Below are positions 15,138 to 22,986 of a DNA stretch of 48,635 bases, one piece after another. The position numbers and the translations under genes were made by a program. The notes beneath the pieces were generated by a model. The model worked only from the letters and a program-made list of their open reading frames with translations. It was not told where the DNA came from and ran no database searches. The number at the start of each line of letters is the position of its first letter. The stretch's first letter is position 1. Source of the stretch: Algoriphagus antarcticus (GTDB lineage Bacteria; Bacteroidota; Bacteroidia; Cytophagales; Cyclobacteriaceae); NCBI RefSeq assembly GCF_002150685.1, contig NZ_MSSW01000075.1, forward strand, positions 1 through 48,635, in the 5' to 3' direction.

Positions 15138-16295
15138 ATGTCGAAAATACTGATCATCGATGACGAAAAAGTCATCCGCGCTACATTACGCGAAATTTTA
15201 GAATACGAGAAATACATTGTTACTGAAGCCCAGGATGGTGAAGAAGGCCTGGCAAAATTGCAAGAAGATGATTTTGATCTAGTGCTCTGCGATGTGAAAA
15301 TGCCTAAAATGGATGGCATTGAAGTGCTGGAGAAAGCAAAGGCACTGGAGAAATCACCGCAATTCATCATGATCTCAGCACACGGGAGCATAGAAACTGC
15401 CGTAGAAGCAACTAAGAAAGGAGCTTTCGACTTCATCCCAAAACCTCCGGATCTCAACCGTCTTTTGCTAACCGTTAGGAATGCTTTGGAAAAAAAGGAA
15501 TTGGTAACTGAAACCAAAGTCCTCAAAAAGAAGCTTTCCAAGAAACTGGATATGGTGGGAGAATCAGCTGCTATTCATCAAGTCAAAGAAACGATTGAAA
15601 AGGTAGCCCCTACAGATGCCAGAGTTCTAATCACGGGGCCTAATGGAACGGGTAAAGAACTGGTGGCTCATTGGGTACATGCGAAAAGCAATAGATCCTC
15701 TCAGCCTTTTGTGGCGGTAAACTGTGCAGCAATCCCTTCTGAGCTAATAGAAAGTGAGCTTTTTGGACACGAAAAAGGAGCATTCACTTCTGCCCATAAA
15801 CAGCGTCAAGGAAAGTTCGAACAAGCACAGGGCGGTACCTTATTTCTGGATGAGATCGGAGACATGTCACTTTCTGCTCAGTCAAAAGTACTTCGGGCGC
15901 TTCAGGAAAACCTGATCAATCGTGTGGGTTCAGACAAAGATATCAAAGTGGATGTTCGTGTCTTGGCAGCGACAAATAAGGATCTGAAAAAAGAAATTGA
16001 AGAGAATAGATTCCGTGAGGATTTGTATCACAGATTAAGTGTGATTCTGATTCAGGTGCCAGCCTTAAAAGAAAGAAAAGATGACATTCCACTGCTTGTT
16101 AATAAGTTTTTGGATGATCTCTCGCAGGAAAATGGAGATGCAAGGAAAAGTTTCAGCAAAGCTGCCCTGGCGAAATTGCAGGAATATCCATGGACTGGAA
16201 ATATCCGGGAACTGCGAAATGTGGTAGAAAGACTGGTGATTTTAGGCGAACCTGAAATTAGCCTGGAGGATATAAAAAAATATGCTGACTATTAA
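15138..16295 (+). CDS. Sigma-54-type AAA+ response regulator lacking an HTH domain
   Basis: 385 residues in the NtrC layout: a receiver domain (residues 1-120; acidic pocket D8-D9, phospho-acceptor D52, Lys near 104 in P-K-P-P) joined to an AAA+ sigma-54 interaction domain. Walker A is G-P-N-G-T-G-K-E near 167, Walker B G-G-T-L-F-L-D-E-I-G-D near 233, and R-E-D-L-Y-H-R-L-S and P-W-T-G-N-I-R-E-L-R-N follow. The loop that contacts sigma-54 is G-A-F-T-S-A at about 214-219, not the canonical G-A-F-T-G-A. The protein ends soon after the AAA+ lid at L-E-D-I-K-K-Y-A-D-Y and has no Fis-type helix-turn-helix, so it cannot bind an enhancer in the usual way. There is no partner histidine kinase beside it; it follows rnpB by 22 bp. 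Confidence 0.9.
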   Translation: MSKILIIDDEKVIRATLREILEYEKYIVTEAQDGEEGLAKLQEDDFDLVLCDVKMPKMDGIEVLEKAKALEKSPQFIMISAHGSIETAVEATKKGAFDFIPKPPDLNRLLLTVRNALEKKELVTETKVLKKKLSKKLDMVGESAAIHQVKETIEKVAPTDARVLITGPNGTGKELVAHWVHAKSNRSSQPFVAVNCAAIPSELIESELFGHEKGAFTSAHKQRQGKFEQAQGGTLFLDEIGDMSLSAQSKVLRALQENLINRVGSDKDIKVDVRVLAATNKDLKKEIEENRFREDLYHRLSVILIQVPALKERKDDIPLLVNKFLDDLSQENGDARKSFSKAALAKLQEYPWTGNIRELRNVVERLVILGEPEISLEDIKKYADY

Positions 16296-16311
16296 GTCAG
16301 CGTATTTTTTT
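16274..16311. terminator. Bidirectional terminator overlapping the stop codon
   Basis: An A run, ATATGCTGACT (16280-16290), a 4-base loop, AGTCAGCGTAT (16295-16305) and a T run to 16311. The 11-bp stem has one G-U pair. The stop codon of the response regulator lies in the loop, and on the other strand the T run follows the small lipoprotein gene, so it can end both convergent transcripts. Confidence 0.8.
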
Positions 16312-16429
16312 AGCTTTTTGCGTCCTGAGATGTAGGAGCCTTTGCGTAAGCTGGACATGGCTTACTGGAAGCACAAGCTCCCAAGGCTAATATCCCAATC
16401 AATAATGCTGCTGTGGCTAATTTTTTCAT
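16310..16429 (-). CDS. Small lipoprotein, 39 residues
   Basis: A short minus-strand gene of 39 codons. The product starts M-K-K-L-A-T-A-A-L-L-I-G and continues to a lipobox L-G-A-C (Cys 19), leaving a mature peptide of about 21 residues with S-S-K-P-C-P-A-Y-A. The charged start, hydrophobic core and lipobox are those of a type II signal peptide, so the peptide is almost certainly a membrane-anchored lipoprotein. Tiny lipoproteins with a C-P-A-Y motif occur widely in Bacteroidota; their function is unknown. It converges with the response regulator gene and shares its terminator. Confidence 0.75.
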   Translation of the reverse strand: MKKLATAALLIGILALGACASSKPCPAYAKAPTSQDAKS

Positions 16430-16604
16430 GTGTCTAGATTTGTTTTTTAATCGTCACATAGAACAACCTATATCCGACTTAACTGGAAAATGAAAGTTTT
16501 TACTTCAAATCTTCAATCTCAGGTGATATGCCGAAGTTAAATGGTTATTTCATGTTTTAGTTTTTGTACTGCTCAAATATCTTTAATTAATTATTAGATA
16601 GCAA

Positions 16605-17600
16605 TTATTGAACCAAGAGGTTACATCCTCTTACTTCACTATTGTCAAATCTCCCCAGTACCTCCAGCATTCCATTTTCATCAACCTTGCCCAAATCCTG
16701 AGTTTCTATAAATGCACAGGAATGAAAATTTGCCAGATCAATCACATTGATTCCACCTTGGGATCGCGGTGAAATGGATAGCGGATCGTTTACATCCCTA
16801 AGCATAACGCGCATAGTATTCGGTAGTGTATATTTCCCCTGACCTATTGAATAAGACTGTGACATCAGCTCGGTCATTCCATATTCAGAATGAATAGTTT
16901 CAACGCCGAAAAATGGCTTCAGAATATCATGAACTTCCTCCCGGATCATCTCTTTTCTCCTACCCTTCATTCCACCAGTTTCCATGACTATAAGGTTGGA
17001 AGGAGAATTGAAATTTTGCCCTGACTCTGCCAAATCCAACAAAGCAAAAGTGACTCCCAGCAATAAAACAGTTCGCTTGTCATCAGCCAGCTTTTCCATT
17101 TTCTCCAGCAGTTCATCCTGATTGTACAGGTAAAAGCCAGAATGCTCAGAGTTACTTTCAAGAATAAAATGGTCTGCCATACTCACGAGACTACTACCTT
17201 TTCTCTCTAGGTATGCGGGCAAAAGTGCCAGCACATGGAAATTACTCAGCTCTCCAAAATTACTTTCAAATATCTGTTTTGCATGACTTAAGTACCATTG
17301 CTCTGACCAAATATAATGTCGGCTAGTGATCATGCCCGTAGTACCGCTACTTGAGAAAAAGTCGACATAGTCAGAGGCATTACCAGATACAATTTTATGG
17401 TCTTTAAAAAAGCGAATGGGTAAAAAAGGAATTTGATCCAAGGATTTCACCGATTGCGTATTTACCTTGCGAGCGTCCAGGTATTGCCTGTAAATTGGAT
17501 TTGCCAGGGATTGGAATTGAAAAAGTTGTAGCGCGAGACTCTCAAAATCTTTCGATTTCAAATTACTTAGCCTACTTGAAAAACTTTTAAAATCCTGCAT
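16605..17600 (-). CDS. LuxE/PaaK-like acyl-activating family protein
   Basis: 331 residues from the ATG at 17600 (an upstream in-frame TTG would add eight). The sequence belongs with LuxE acyl-protein synthetases and phenylacetate-CoA ligase-like enzymes, which adenylate a carboxylic acid and pass it to a protein Cys or a thiol. The AMP-binding loop is F-F-S-S-S-G-T-T-G-M near residue 80. Later blocks are M-E-T-G-G-M-K-G-R-R and S-E-Y-G-M-T-E-L-M-S-Q, and the C-terminal G-R-F-D-N-S-E-V-R-G-C-N-L. In related Bacteroidota proteins the acid is not known. No lux reductase or acyl carrier gene lies nearby. It is transcribed divergently from a lipoprotein gene, with overlapping promoter signals between them. 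Confidence 0.78.
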   Translation of the reverse strand: MQDFKSFSSRLSNLKSKDFESLALQLFQFQSLANPIYRQYLDARKVNTQSVKSLDQIPFLPIRFFKDHKIVSGNASDYVDFFSSSGTTGMITSRHYIWSEQWYLSHAKQIFESNFGELSNFHVLALLPAYLERKGSSLVSMADHFILESNSEHSGFYLYNQDELLEKMEKLADDKRTVLLLGVTFALLDLAESGQNFNSPSNLIVMETGGMKGRRKEMIREEVHDILKPFFGVETIHSEYGMTELMSQSYSIGQGKYTLPNTMRVMLRDVNDPLSISPRSQGGINVIDLANFHSCAFIETQDLGKVDENGMLEVLGRFDNSEVRGCNLLVQ

Positions 17601-17622
17601 CGTTTTATATTTTGCATCAACC

Positions 17623-17663
17623 AACCAAAGTATTGGTTTAATTTGGTGGTAAATTTACTTTCG
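17623..17663. promoter_or_regulatory. Divergent promoter region with palindrome
   Basis: The palindrome AACCAA-agta-TTGGTT (17623-17638) lies between divergent genes. On the plus strand, TTGG inside it (17633-17636) is about 20 bp before TACTTTCG (17656-17663), a near match to TAnnTTTG placed only 4 bp from the lipoprotein ATG. On the minus strand the same palindrome gives TACTTTG, a possible -7 for the LuxE-like gene. Confidence 0.5.
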
Positions 17664-17667
17664 CCCT

Positions 17668-18339
17668 ATGCGTTTAAAAAGCTATTTAGGAATATTCTTT
17701 TTGCTGATCCTCGCCACCGCGTGTATCAATCCCCCAGATAATTTCCCATCTGTCCCTAAAATCACCTTTGAATCAATAGAATATGTGCCCACTGCTGGAG
17801 CAGATTCTTTGATATTAGGACTTGATTTTCAAGATGCTGAGGGAGACCTGGGATTATCGGCTACGGATGATGATCCGCCATTTCAGGATTTAGATTTCCA
17901 GCGAAATTCCGCTGGAGCTTTAATTACCTACAGCAAAAGACCTCCTGAAGCACCGTCATACAATCCAATAGACTGGCTAGTGGATCCAATTGTAAATAAT
18001 CAGACTGTTAAAGACACCATTTGGGTTAAACAAAACCCTAACCAGTTTAATATTTTCGTGAAGTTCTTTATCAAGAGAAATGGCCAATTCACTGAGTTCA
18101 AATGGCAAGACCCTCCATTCTTTACTACATTCAATGGACGTTTTCCTAGAATCTTGACTACTGAAGAAGGACAGGCAGTAGAAGGAAATATCAGCTACGG
18201 AATGCTATCGTCAGGCTGGGAATCAATTTTCCGGACCGATACCATCAGAGTAGATGTATCCATCCAAGACAGAGCCTTAAATAGAAGCAATGAAGTGTCC
18301 AGTCCTGAAGTGACACTCAGACAAATCACAAGACCATGA
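17668..18339 (+). CDS. Lipoprotein of unknown function
   Basis: 223 residues. A signal peptide with a lipobox-like L-A-T-A-C (Cys 19) is followed by I-N-P-P-D-N-F-P and a beta-rich domain. It contains G-L-D-F-Q-D-A-E-G-D-L-G-L, a loop with the spacing of a calcium-binding or Ig-like strand turn seen in many Bacteroidota surface lipoproteins, and an I-R-V-D-V-S-I-Q-D-R-A-L-N-R-S-N-E-V-S-S-P ending typical of such folds. No catalytic motif is visible. The gene may be leaderless, because its -7 element is only 4 bp from the ATG. The function is unknown; it is probably an outer-membrane or periplasmic lipoprotein. Confidence 0.75.
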   Translation: MRLKSYLGIFFLLILATACINPPDNFPSVPKITFESIEYVPTAGADSLILGLDFQDAEGDLGLSATDDDPPFQDLDFQRNSAGALITYSKRPPEAPSYNPIDWLVDPIVNNQTVKDTIWVKQNPNQFNIFVKFFIKRNGQFTEFKWQDPPFFTTFNGRFPRILTTEEGQAVEGNISYGMLSSGWESIFRTDTIRVDVSIQDRALNRSNEVSSPEVTLRQITRP

Positions 18340-18606
18340 TGGGAAAGTGCAGTTTCATTAGGCAGTTTGCAGTAATCTGTACTCAGTAATCAGACAGTTG
18401 AAAATATAAACTGAAATCTTCGTGCTTTCAATGTGTCGTTAGTGGCTAAAAAAGATGTATGACATAAGGCTTGAAAAGTTTAGATAAACCCCCGCTTCAC
18501 TTCTATCCCTGCAAATAATAGAATATACTTTTCACCAGAAGACCTAAAAACGAGAAAAAGCCCTTTGACTAGGGCTTTTTCTTTTGAAAGTAAATCAACA
18601 TTCTTT
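18340..18606. other. Intergenic region ending in a bidirectional terminator
   Basis: Non-coding sequence between convergent genes. It holds a bidirectional terminator at its right end and otherwise no reading frame or repeat that I can support. Confidence 0.5.
18555..18582. terminator. Bidirectional rho-independent terminator
   Basis: AAAAAGCCCT, a 6-base loop, then AGGGCTTTTT: a perfect 10-bp stem with A and T tails. It separates the convergent lipoprotein and E1 genes and can work on both strands. Confidence 0.88.
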
Positions 18607-21021
18607 TTATATCGCTGGAAATTTTTTTGGATCGACCTCATTCATCATCGCATAGACTTTCTCCACTACATCTTCTACGCTTGGCTTAGAGAAGTAATCT
18701 CCATCCGAAGAATACGCTGGTCTATGAGCTTTGGCAGTGATGGTCTGAGGCTCAGAATCAAGGTATCTAAATACTTCTTGACGCTCAATCACTTGCTGCA
18801 ACATAAATGCCGATCCCGCACCAGGCACATCTTCATCAGCAAAAATCACACGATTGGTCTTCTTGATTGATTCTCCAATAGTGCCATGAACATCAAATGG
18901 CAGTAAGGTCTGAACGTCCAGCACTTCTATTTCAATACCTATTTCAGCAAGCTCATTAGCCGCTTCCATCACGATTTTACACATCGAACCATACGTCACT
19001 ATGGTCACTTCAGAGCCTTCTCTAAGAACCTCTGTCTTGCCCAGAGCAACCGTATATTCTCCTAGATTCAGAGGCATTTTCTCCTTCAATCTATAGCCAT
19101 TCAAGCATTCGATGACAATTGCCGGCTCATCAGACTTCAATAATGCATTATACATTCCCGCAGCCTGTGTCATATCTCTAGGCACACAAATTACCATTCC
19201 ACGAAGAGAGGAAAGTATCATTCCCATAGGAGAACCTGAATGCCAAACGCCTTCTAATCTATGTCCACGCGTACGTACAATCATGGGAGCTTTCTGACCT
19301 CCTTTGGTACGGTAGTTGAGACAGGCAACATCATCTGAAAGCATCTGAAGGCCATAAAGCAAATAATCAAGATACTGAATCTCTGCCAGTGGCCGTAAGC
19401 CTCTCAGCGCCGTTCCGATTCCCTGACCGATAATGGTACATTCTCTAATTCCCGTATCAGAAACTCTAAGCTCTCCATGCTTGGCTTGCAAGCCAGCAAA
19501 AGCTTGATTCACATCACCGATTTTACCTACATCCTCACCGAACGTGAAGAAACGAGGGTCTTTCGCTAGTGTAAGATCAAAATAAGACTGAAGAATCTCC
19601 CTTCCATCTACAAGTGGAGACTTCTCATTGAACTTGGCAGGAACTTCCTCTACTTTCAATACGCTCCATTCTGATTCGCTATAGAGATGACTGTTATATC
19701 TGTCAAAGTTCAAATCCGTCTGCTTCTCATACCAGGCTTTCAAATCTGCCTTTCTAGCTGGAGAATCCAATCTTAATGTCAGCAATGCTTTTCGCACCGC
19801 TATTACAACATCCTTTCTTATTGGATTGATTGTCTTTGAGAGTTCCTCAGCCAGTTGATTGATGATTACTTTCCTCGTGCTGTGCTGAGCAGCGGCTTTA
19901 AGTAGCGCCACGACTTCATTCAGCTCTTTTTTGATTTCATTGGAGAACGTAGACCAAGCAGCCTCTTTCTCCTGCTTTACCTGGGCTTTGGCTTCAGCTT
20001 CTATTTTATCCAACGCATCTGCATTGGCTATCTTATTACTGAGGATGTATTCTCTGAATTTGGAAATACAATCCCAGTCTTTTTCCCACTGAAGACGCTT
20101 CGCATCTTTATATCGCTCATGCGAACCAGAAGTAGAATGACCCTGAGGCTGCGTCATCTCTAGCACGTGAATCATCACTGGTACATGAGATGTTCTGGCT
20201 AAGTCACCTGCTGCAACATATGCGTTTAACAAAGCTTCATAATCCCAACCATTCACTCGGATTATTTCAATTCCTTTTTGTGAATCTGTTCTTTCAAAAC
20301 CAGCTAAGACTTCAGAAATACTGCCTTTTGTGGTATGAAACTCATTTGGTACAGAAATACCGTAACCATCATCCCAAATGGAAATCACCATAGGAACCTG
20401 CATTACACCGGCAGCATTGATAGTTTCAAAAAACATCCCTTCAGAGGTAGATGCATTTCCGATTGTTCCCCATGCGACTTCATTTCCATTTACAGAAAAT
20501 TTGGTCATATCCTTCAAACCTTTATTTTCTCTAAAAAGCTTTGAAGCATAGGCCAAACCAAGAAGTTTAGGCATTTGAGCAGCTGTGGGAGAAATATCCG
20601 CAGCTGAATTAAATTTCTTAGTCAGGTCCTTCCAGCTCCCGTCCTCATTGAGAGATCGAGTGGCGAAGTGACCATTCATCAGACGACCCGCACTTGCGGG
20701 CTCCGCCTCTACATTGGTGTAAGCGTATAGTTGGGAGAAATATTGCTGAACTGTCAATTCACCGATAGCTAGCATAAAGGTCTGATCCCGGTAATAGCCT
20801 GAACGAAAATCCCCAAGTTGGAAAGCCCTCGCCATTGCTATTTGGGCAATCTCCTTACCATCTCCAAAAATACCGAACTTCGCTTTCCCCATAAAAACCT
20901 CTTTTCGGCCTACCAATGAAGCATGCCTACTAATCATCGCAACTCGAAAATCTTCGAGTACGGCGTCTTTAGAAAGGTTCGGAGAATTCAGGTTTTTAGG
21001 TACTGATTGAACTTCTGACAT
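18607..21021 (-). CDS. 2-oxoacid dehydrogenase E1, fused alpha and beta subunits
   Basis: 804 residues. Residues about 20-390 are the thiamine-diphosphate-binding alpha part of a branched-chain 2-oxoacid (or pyruvate-type) dehydrogenase E1: G-Y-Y-R-D-Q-T, then G-N-A-S-T-S-E-G-M-F-F-E-T-I-N-A-A (near 185) and I-W-D-D-G-Y-G-I-S. Residues about 460-804 are the beta part: F-F-T-F-G-E-D-V-G, then R-V-S-D-T-G-I-R-E-C, and I-V-T-Y-G-S-M. E1 decarboxylates the 2-oxoacid and loads the acyl group on the lipoyl E2. Fusion of alpha and beta is common in Bacteroidota. The metal/ThDP motif reads G-N-A...D-D where the classical motif is G-D-G...N-N. E2 and E3 are not in the window. Valine/leucine/isoleucine catabolism is likely but the substrate is inferred. 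Confidence 0.85.
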   Translation of the reverse strand: MSEVQSVPKNLNSPNLSKDAVLEDFRVAMISRHASLVGRKEVFMGKAKFGIFGDGKEIAQIAMARAFQLGDFRSGYYRDQTFMLAIGELTVQQYFSQLYAYTNVEAEPASAGRLMNGHFATRSLNEDGSWKDLTKKFNSAADISPTAAQMPKLLGLAYASKLFRENKGLKDMTKFSVNGNEVAWGTIGNASTSEGMFFETINAAGVMQVPMVISIWDDGYGISVPNEFHTTKGSISEVLAGFERTDSQKGIEIIRVNGWDYEALLNAYVAAGDLARTSHVPVMIHVLEMTQPQGHSTSGSHERYKDAKRLQWEKDWDCISKFREYILSNKIANADALDKIEAEAKAQVKQEKEAAWSTFSNEIKKELNEVVALLKAAAQHSTRKVIINQLAEELSKTINPIRKDVVIAVRKALLTLRLDSPARKADLKAWYEKQTDLNFDRYNSHLYSESEWSVLKVEEVPAKFNEKSPLVDGREILQSYFDLTLAKDPRFFTFGEDVGKIGDVNQAFAGLQAKHGELRVSDTGIRECTIIGQGIGTALRGLRPLAEIQYLDYLLYGLQMLSDDVACLNYRTKGGQKAPMIVRTRGHRLEGVWHSGSPMGMILSSLRGMVICVPRDMTQAAGMYNALLKSDEPAIVIECLNGYRLKEKMPLNLGEYTVALGKTEVLREGSEVTIVTYGSMCKIVMEAANELAEIGIEIEVLDVQTLLPFDVHGTIGESIKKTNRVIFADEDVPGAGSAFMLQQVIERQEVFRYLDSEPQTITAKAHRPAYSSDGDYFSKPSVEDVVEKVYAMMNEVDPKKFPAI

Positions 21022-21394
21022 AAAAGTTAATTTACTAAAGTTATTTGGGTTTTACTTTGCTGATTTTTTGAATCATTCAAAAATAGCCAAATCCATTTTC
21101 TATCCAAATTTCAGCATTATTAATTTTCAATCAAAAATTTTGAAAGTATTGTAATAATTTAATCAAAACAGAATTAAATTTCGAATATCAGGCAATATCC
21201 AATATTGGATGCTCGAGATTCAAAAAATCTAATGGTAATAAATTAAGCATTTAGCATAAAAACCAACTCAAAATTATCAATGCTAAAAATTAAATTTATA
21301 AAATATTTCGAATGTTAAAAACAATAATCGAAACATAATTTTGAAATCTTGATTTTTTCCAAAGCATACCAAATACTATTCTTTATCGTGCGAG
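21022..21394. other. AT-rich intergenic region between divergent genes
   Basis: About 370 bp, strongly AT-rich, between the divergent E1 and ald genes. It holds a possible minus-strand -7 (TAACTTTA, near 21034) for the E1 gene. No reading frame worth listing. Confidence 0.5.
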
Positions 21395-21421
21395 TTGATA
21401 GCTATACGCTTCCTATATTTG
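21395..21421 (+). promoter_or_regulatory. Promoter of the alanine dehydrogenase gene
   Basis: TATATTTG at 21414-21421 matches the Bacteroidota -7 consensus TAnnTTTG exactly, with TTG at 21395 as a plausible -33 (16 bp apart, slightly short). The ald ATG follows after 34 bp. Confidence 0.65.
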
Positions 21422-21455
21422 TGCGCGAATTTATTTATATCCAAATATAGAAGTC

Positions 21456-22574
21456 ATGATTATAGGTGTTCCAAAGGAAATCAAAAATAACGAAAACCGT
21501 GTAGCCCTTACCCCGGCAGGTGCTAAAGAACTGGTGAAAAGAGGTCATACAGTTTATGTCCAGCATACCGCTGGTGATGGAAGTGGCTTTTTAGACGATG
21601 TATATACTGAAGCTGGCGCTACCATTCTCCCTACTATCGAAGCGGTATATGAAATTGCTGAGATGATAATGAAAGTGAAAGAACCTATCGAAGCTGAATA
21701 TACCTTGATCAAAGAAGGTCAATTGTTGTTCACGTATTTTCACTTTGCTTCTTACGAGCCATTGACTAAAGCAATGGTAGCGAGTAAGTCTGTATGTCTT
21801 GCTTACGAAACCGTAGAAAGAGCTGATAGAAGCCTTCCGCTTTTGATCCCTATGTCTGAAGTAGCCGGAAGAATGGCTGTGCAGAAAGGCGCTAATTATT
21901 TGGAAAAACCACTTGGCGGAAGAGGTATTCTCCTCGGAGGCGTACCAGGTGTTCTTCCTGCGAAAGTGTTGATTCTAGGAGCGGGTGTTGTAGGAACTCA
22001 AGCTGCTTGGATGGCTGCAGGACTGGGAGCAGACGTCACTATCATGGATCTCAATCTACAACGTTTGCGCTACTTGGCTGATGTAATGCCTGCAAATGTG
22101 AATACAATGATGTCTAATGAGTTTAACATCAGAAAATTGATTCAAAATCATGACTTGATTATTGGTGCGGTATTGATCCCTGGAGCCAAAGCTCCTCACT
22201 TGATCACTCGTGATATGCTAAAAGAAATGCTGCCAGGTACTGTACTGGTGGACGTGGCAGTAGATCAAGGTGGATGTATTGAAACTTGTAAGCCAACTAC
22301 TCATCAGGATCCTACATACGTCATCGATGAAGTGGTACATTACTGCGTGGCTAACATGCCAGGTGCAGTTCCTTACACTTCTACTTTGGCGCTGACAAAC
22401 GCAACTCTTCCATATGCCATGCAATTGGCTGAAAAAGGATGGAAAAAAGCTGCTCAGGACAATCCTGAATTGGTACCAGGTCTCAATATTATCCATGGAG
22501 ACATTGTTTATCAGGCTGTGGCTGAAGCTTTTGATATGGATTACACTCCAGTGATCAAATACTTGGCTGACTAA
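21456..22574 (+). CDS. ald: Alanine dehydrogenase
   Basis: 372 residues, full length for NAD-dependent L-alanine dehydrogenase, which interconverts alanine and pyruvate plus ammonia. The N terminus I-I-G-V-P-K-E-I-K-N-N-E-N-R-V-A-L-T-P is canonical. Catalytic residues fall at the expected positions, Lys 75 (M-K-V-K-E-P) and His 96 (Y-F-H-F-A). The NAD fold has G-A-G-V-V-G-T-Q-A-A near 175, and D-V-A-V-D-Q-G-G and V-A-N-M-P-G-A-V-P follow. The gene is monocistronic, with a TAnnTTTG promoter upstream and a hairpin terminator downstream. Confidence 0.96.
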   Translation: MIIGVPKEIKNNENRVALTPAGAKELVKRGHTVYVQHTAGDGSGFLDDVYTEAGATILPTIEAVYEIAEMIMKVKEPIEAEYTLIKEGQLLFTYFHFASYEPLTKAMVASKSVCLAYETVERADRSLPLLIPMSEVAGRMAVQKGANYLEKPLGGRGILLGGVPGVLPAKVLILGAGVVGTQAAWMAAGLGADVTIMDLNLQRLRYLADVMPANVNTMMSNEFNIRKLIQNHDLIIGAVLIPGAKAPHLITRDMLKEMLPGTVLVDVAVDQGGCIETCKPTTHQDPTYVIDEVVHYCVANMPGAVPYTSTLALTNATLPYAMQLAEKGWKKAAQDNPELVPGLNIIHGDIVYQAVAEAFDMDYTPVIKYLAD

Positions 22575-22600
22575 TCTCCGTCAATTTCGATACTTGAAAA

Positions 22601-22636
22601 AATCCCTCTGGTGAAAACTGGAGGGATTATTTTTTA
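22601..22636 (+). terminator. Terminator of ald
   Basis: AATCCCTC, a 12-base loop, GAGGGATT, then ATTTTTTA. An 8-bp perfect stem followed by a T run, 26 bp after the ald stop. Confidence 0.8.
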
Positions 22637-22974
22637 CCTCCATGGATACAGTAGATCGATAAGCCATCCCTTTGGGAGATAAGTCTGTCCGGCGATAGAC
22701 TGGGCTGTCCGGCGACAGAATTGCCCACCAAAGTGGTTTGCGGCAGTTCAGGAATAAGTGCTTTAATATTCAGCTAACAGGGCTGAAAGCCGCAAATAAA
22801 ATATTCCAGCCTAAAAAAGTTCGTTATTAAAATAATCACTCTAGTTCCAAAAGATCTGAAGCCTGACTTTAACCGGTAGGCAGGAAACGGAACAGAAGAT
22901 TTGCAAATTCATTCCCCACACCCTTTAATTTCCACATACCTAGCTATTTCCCTAGATGTGAACGGAATTGAATC
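22637..22974. other. Intergenic region with paired hairpin motifs
   Basis: About 340 bp without a reading frame. It contains two neighbouring hairpin units (listed separately) and a GC-richer patch (CCGGTAGGCAGG) unlike the flanking AT-rich sequence. The UbiA gene promoter lies at its right edge. Confidence 0.5.
22683..22718. repeat. Tandem CTGTCCGGCGACAG hairpins
   Basis: Two near-identical palindromic units: GTCTGTC-CGGC-GATAGAC at 22683-22700 and CTGTC-CGGC-GACAG at 22705-22718, separated by 4 bases. Both have the same CGGC loop and stems that pair fully (one G-U in the first). They lie in the 3' flank of ald. Confidence 0.65.
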
Positions 22975-22982
22975 TATTTTTG
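22975..22982 (+). promoter_or_regulatory. -7 element next to the UbiA-family ATG
   Basis: TATTTTTG ends 4 bp before the ATG at 22987. It matches TAnnTTTG. If it is used, transcription would begin at or within a few bases of the start codon, giving a leaderless mRNA. Confidence 0.45.
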
Positions 22983-22986
22983 ACGT

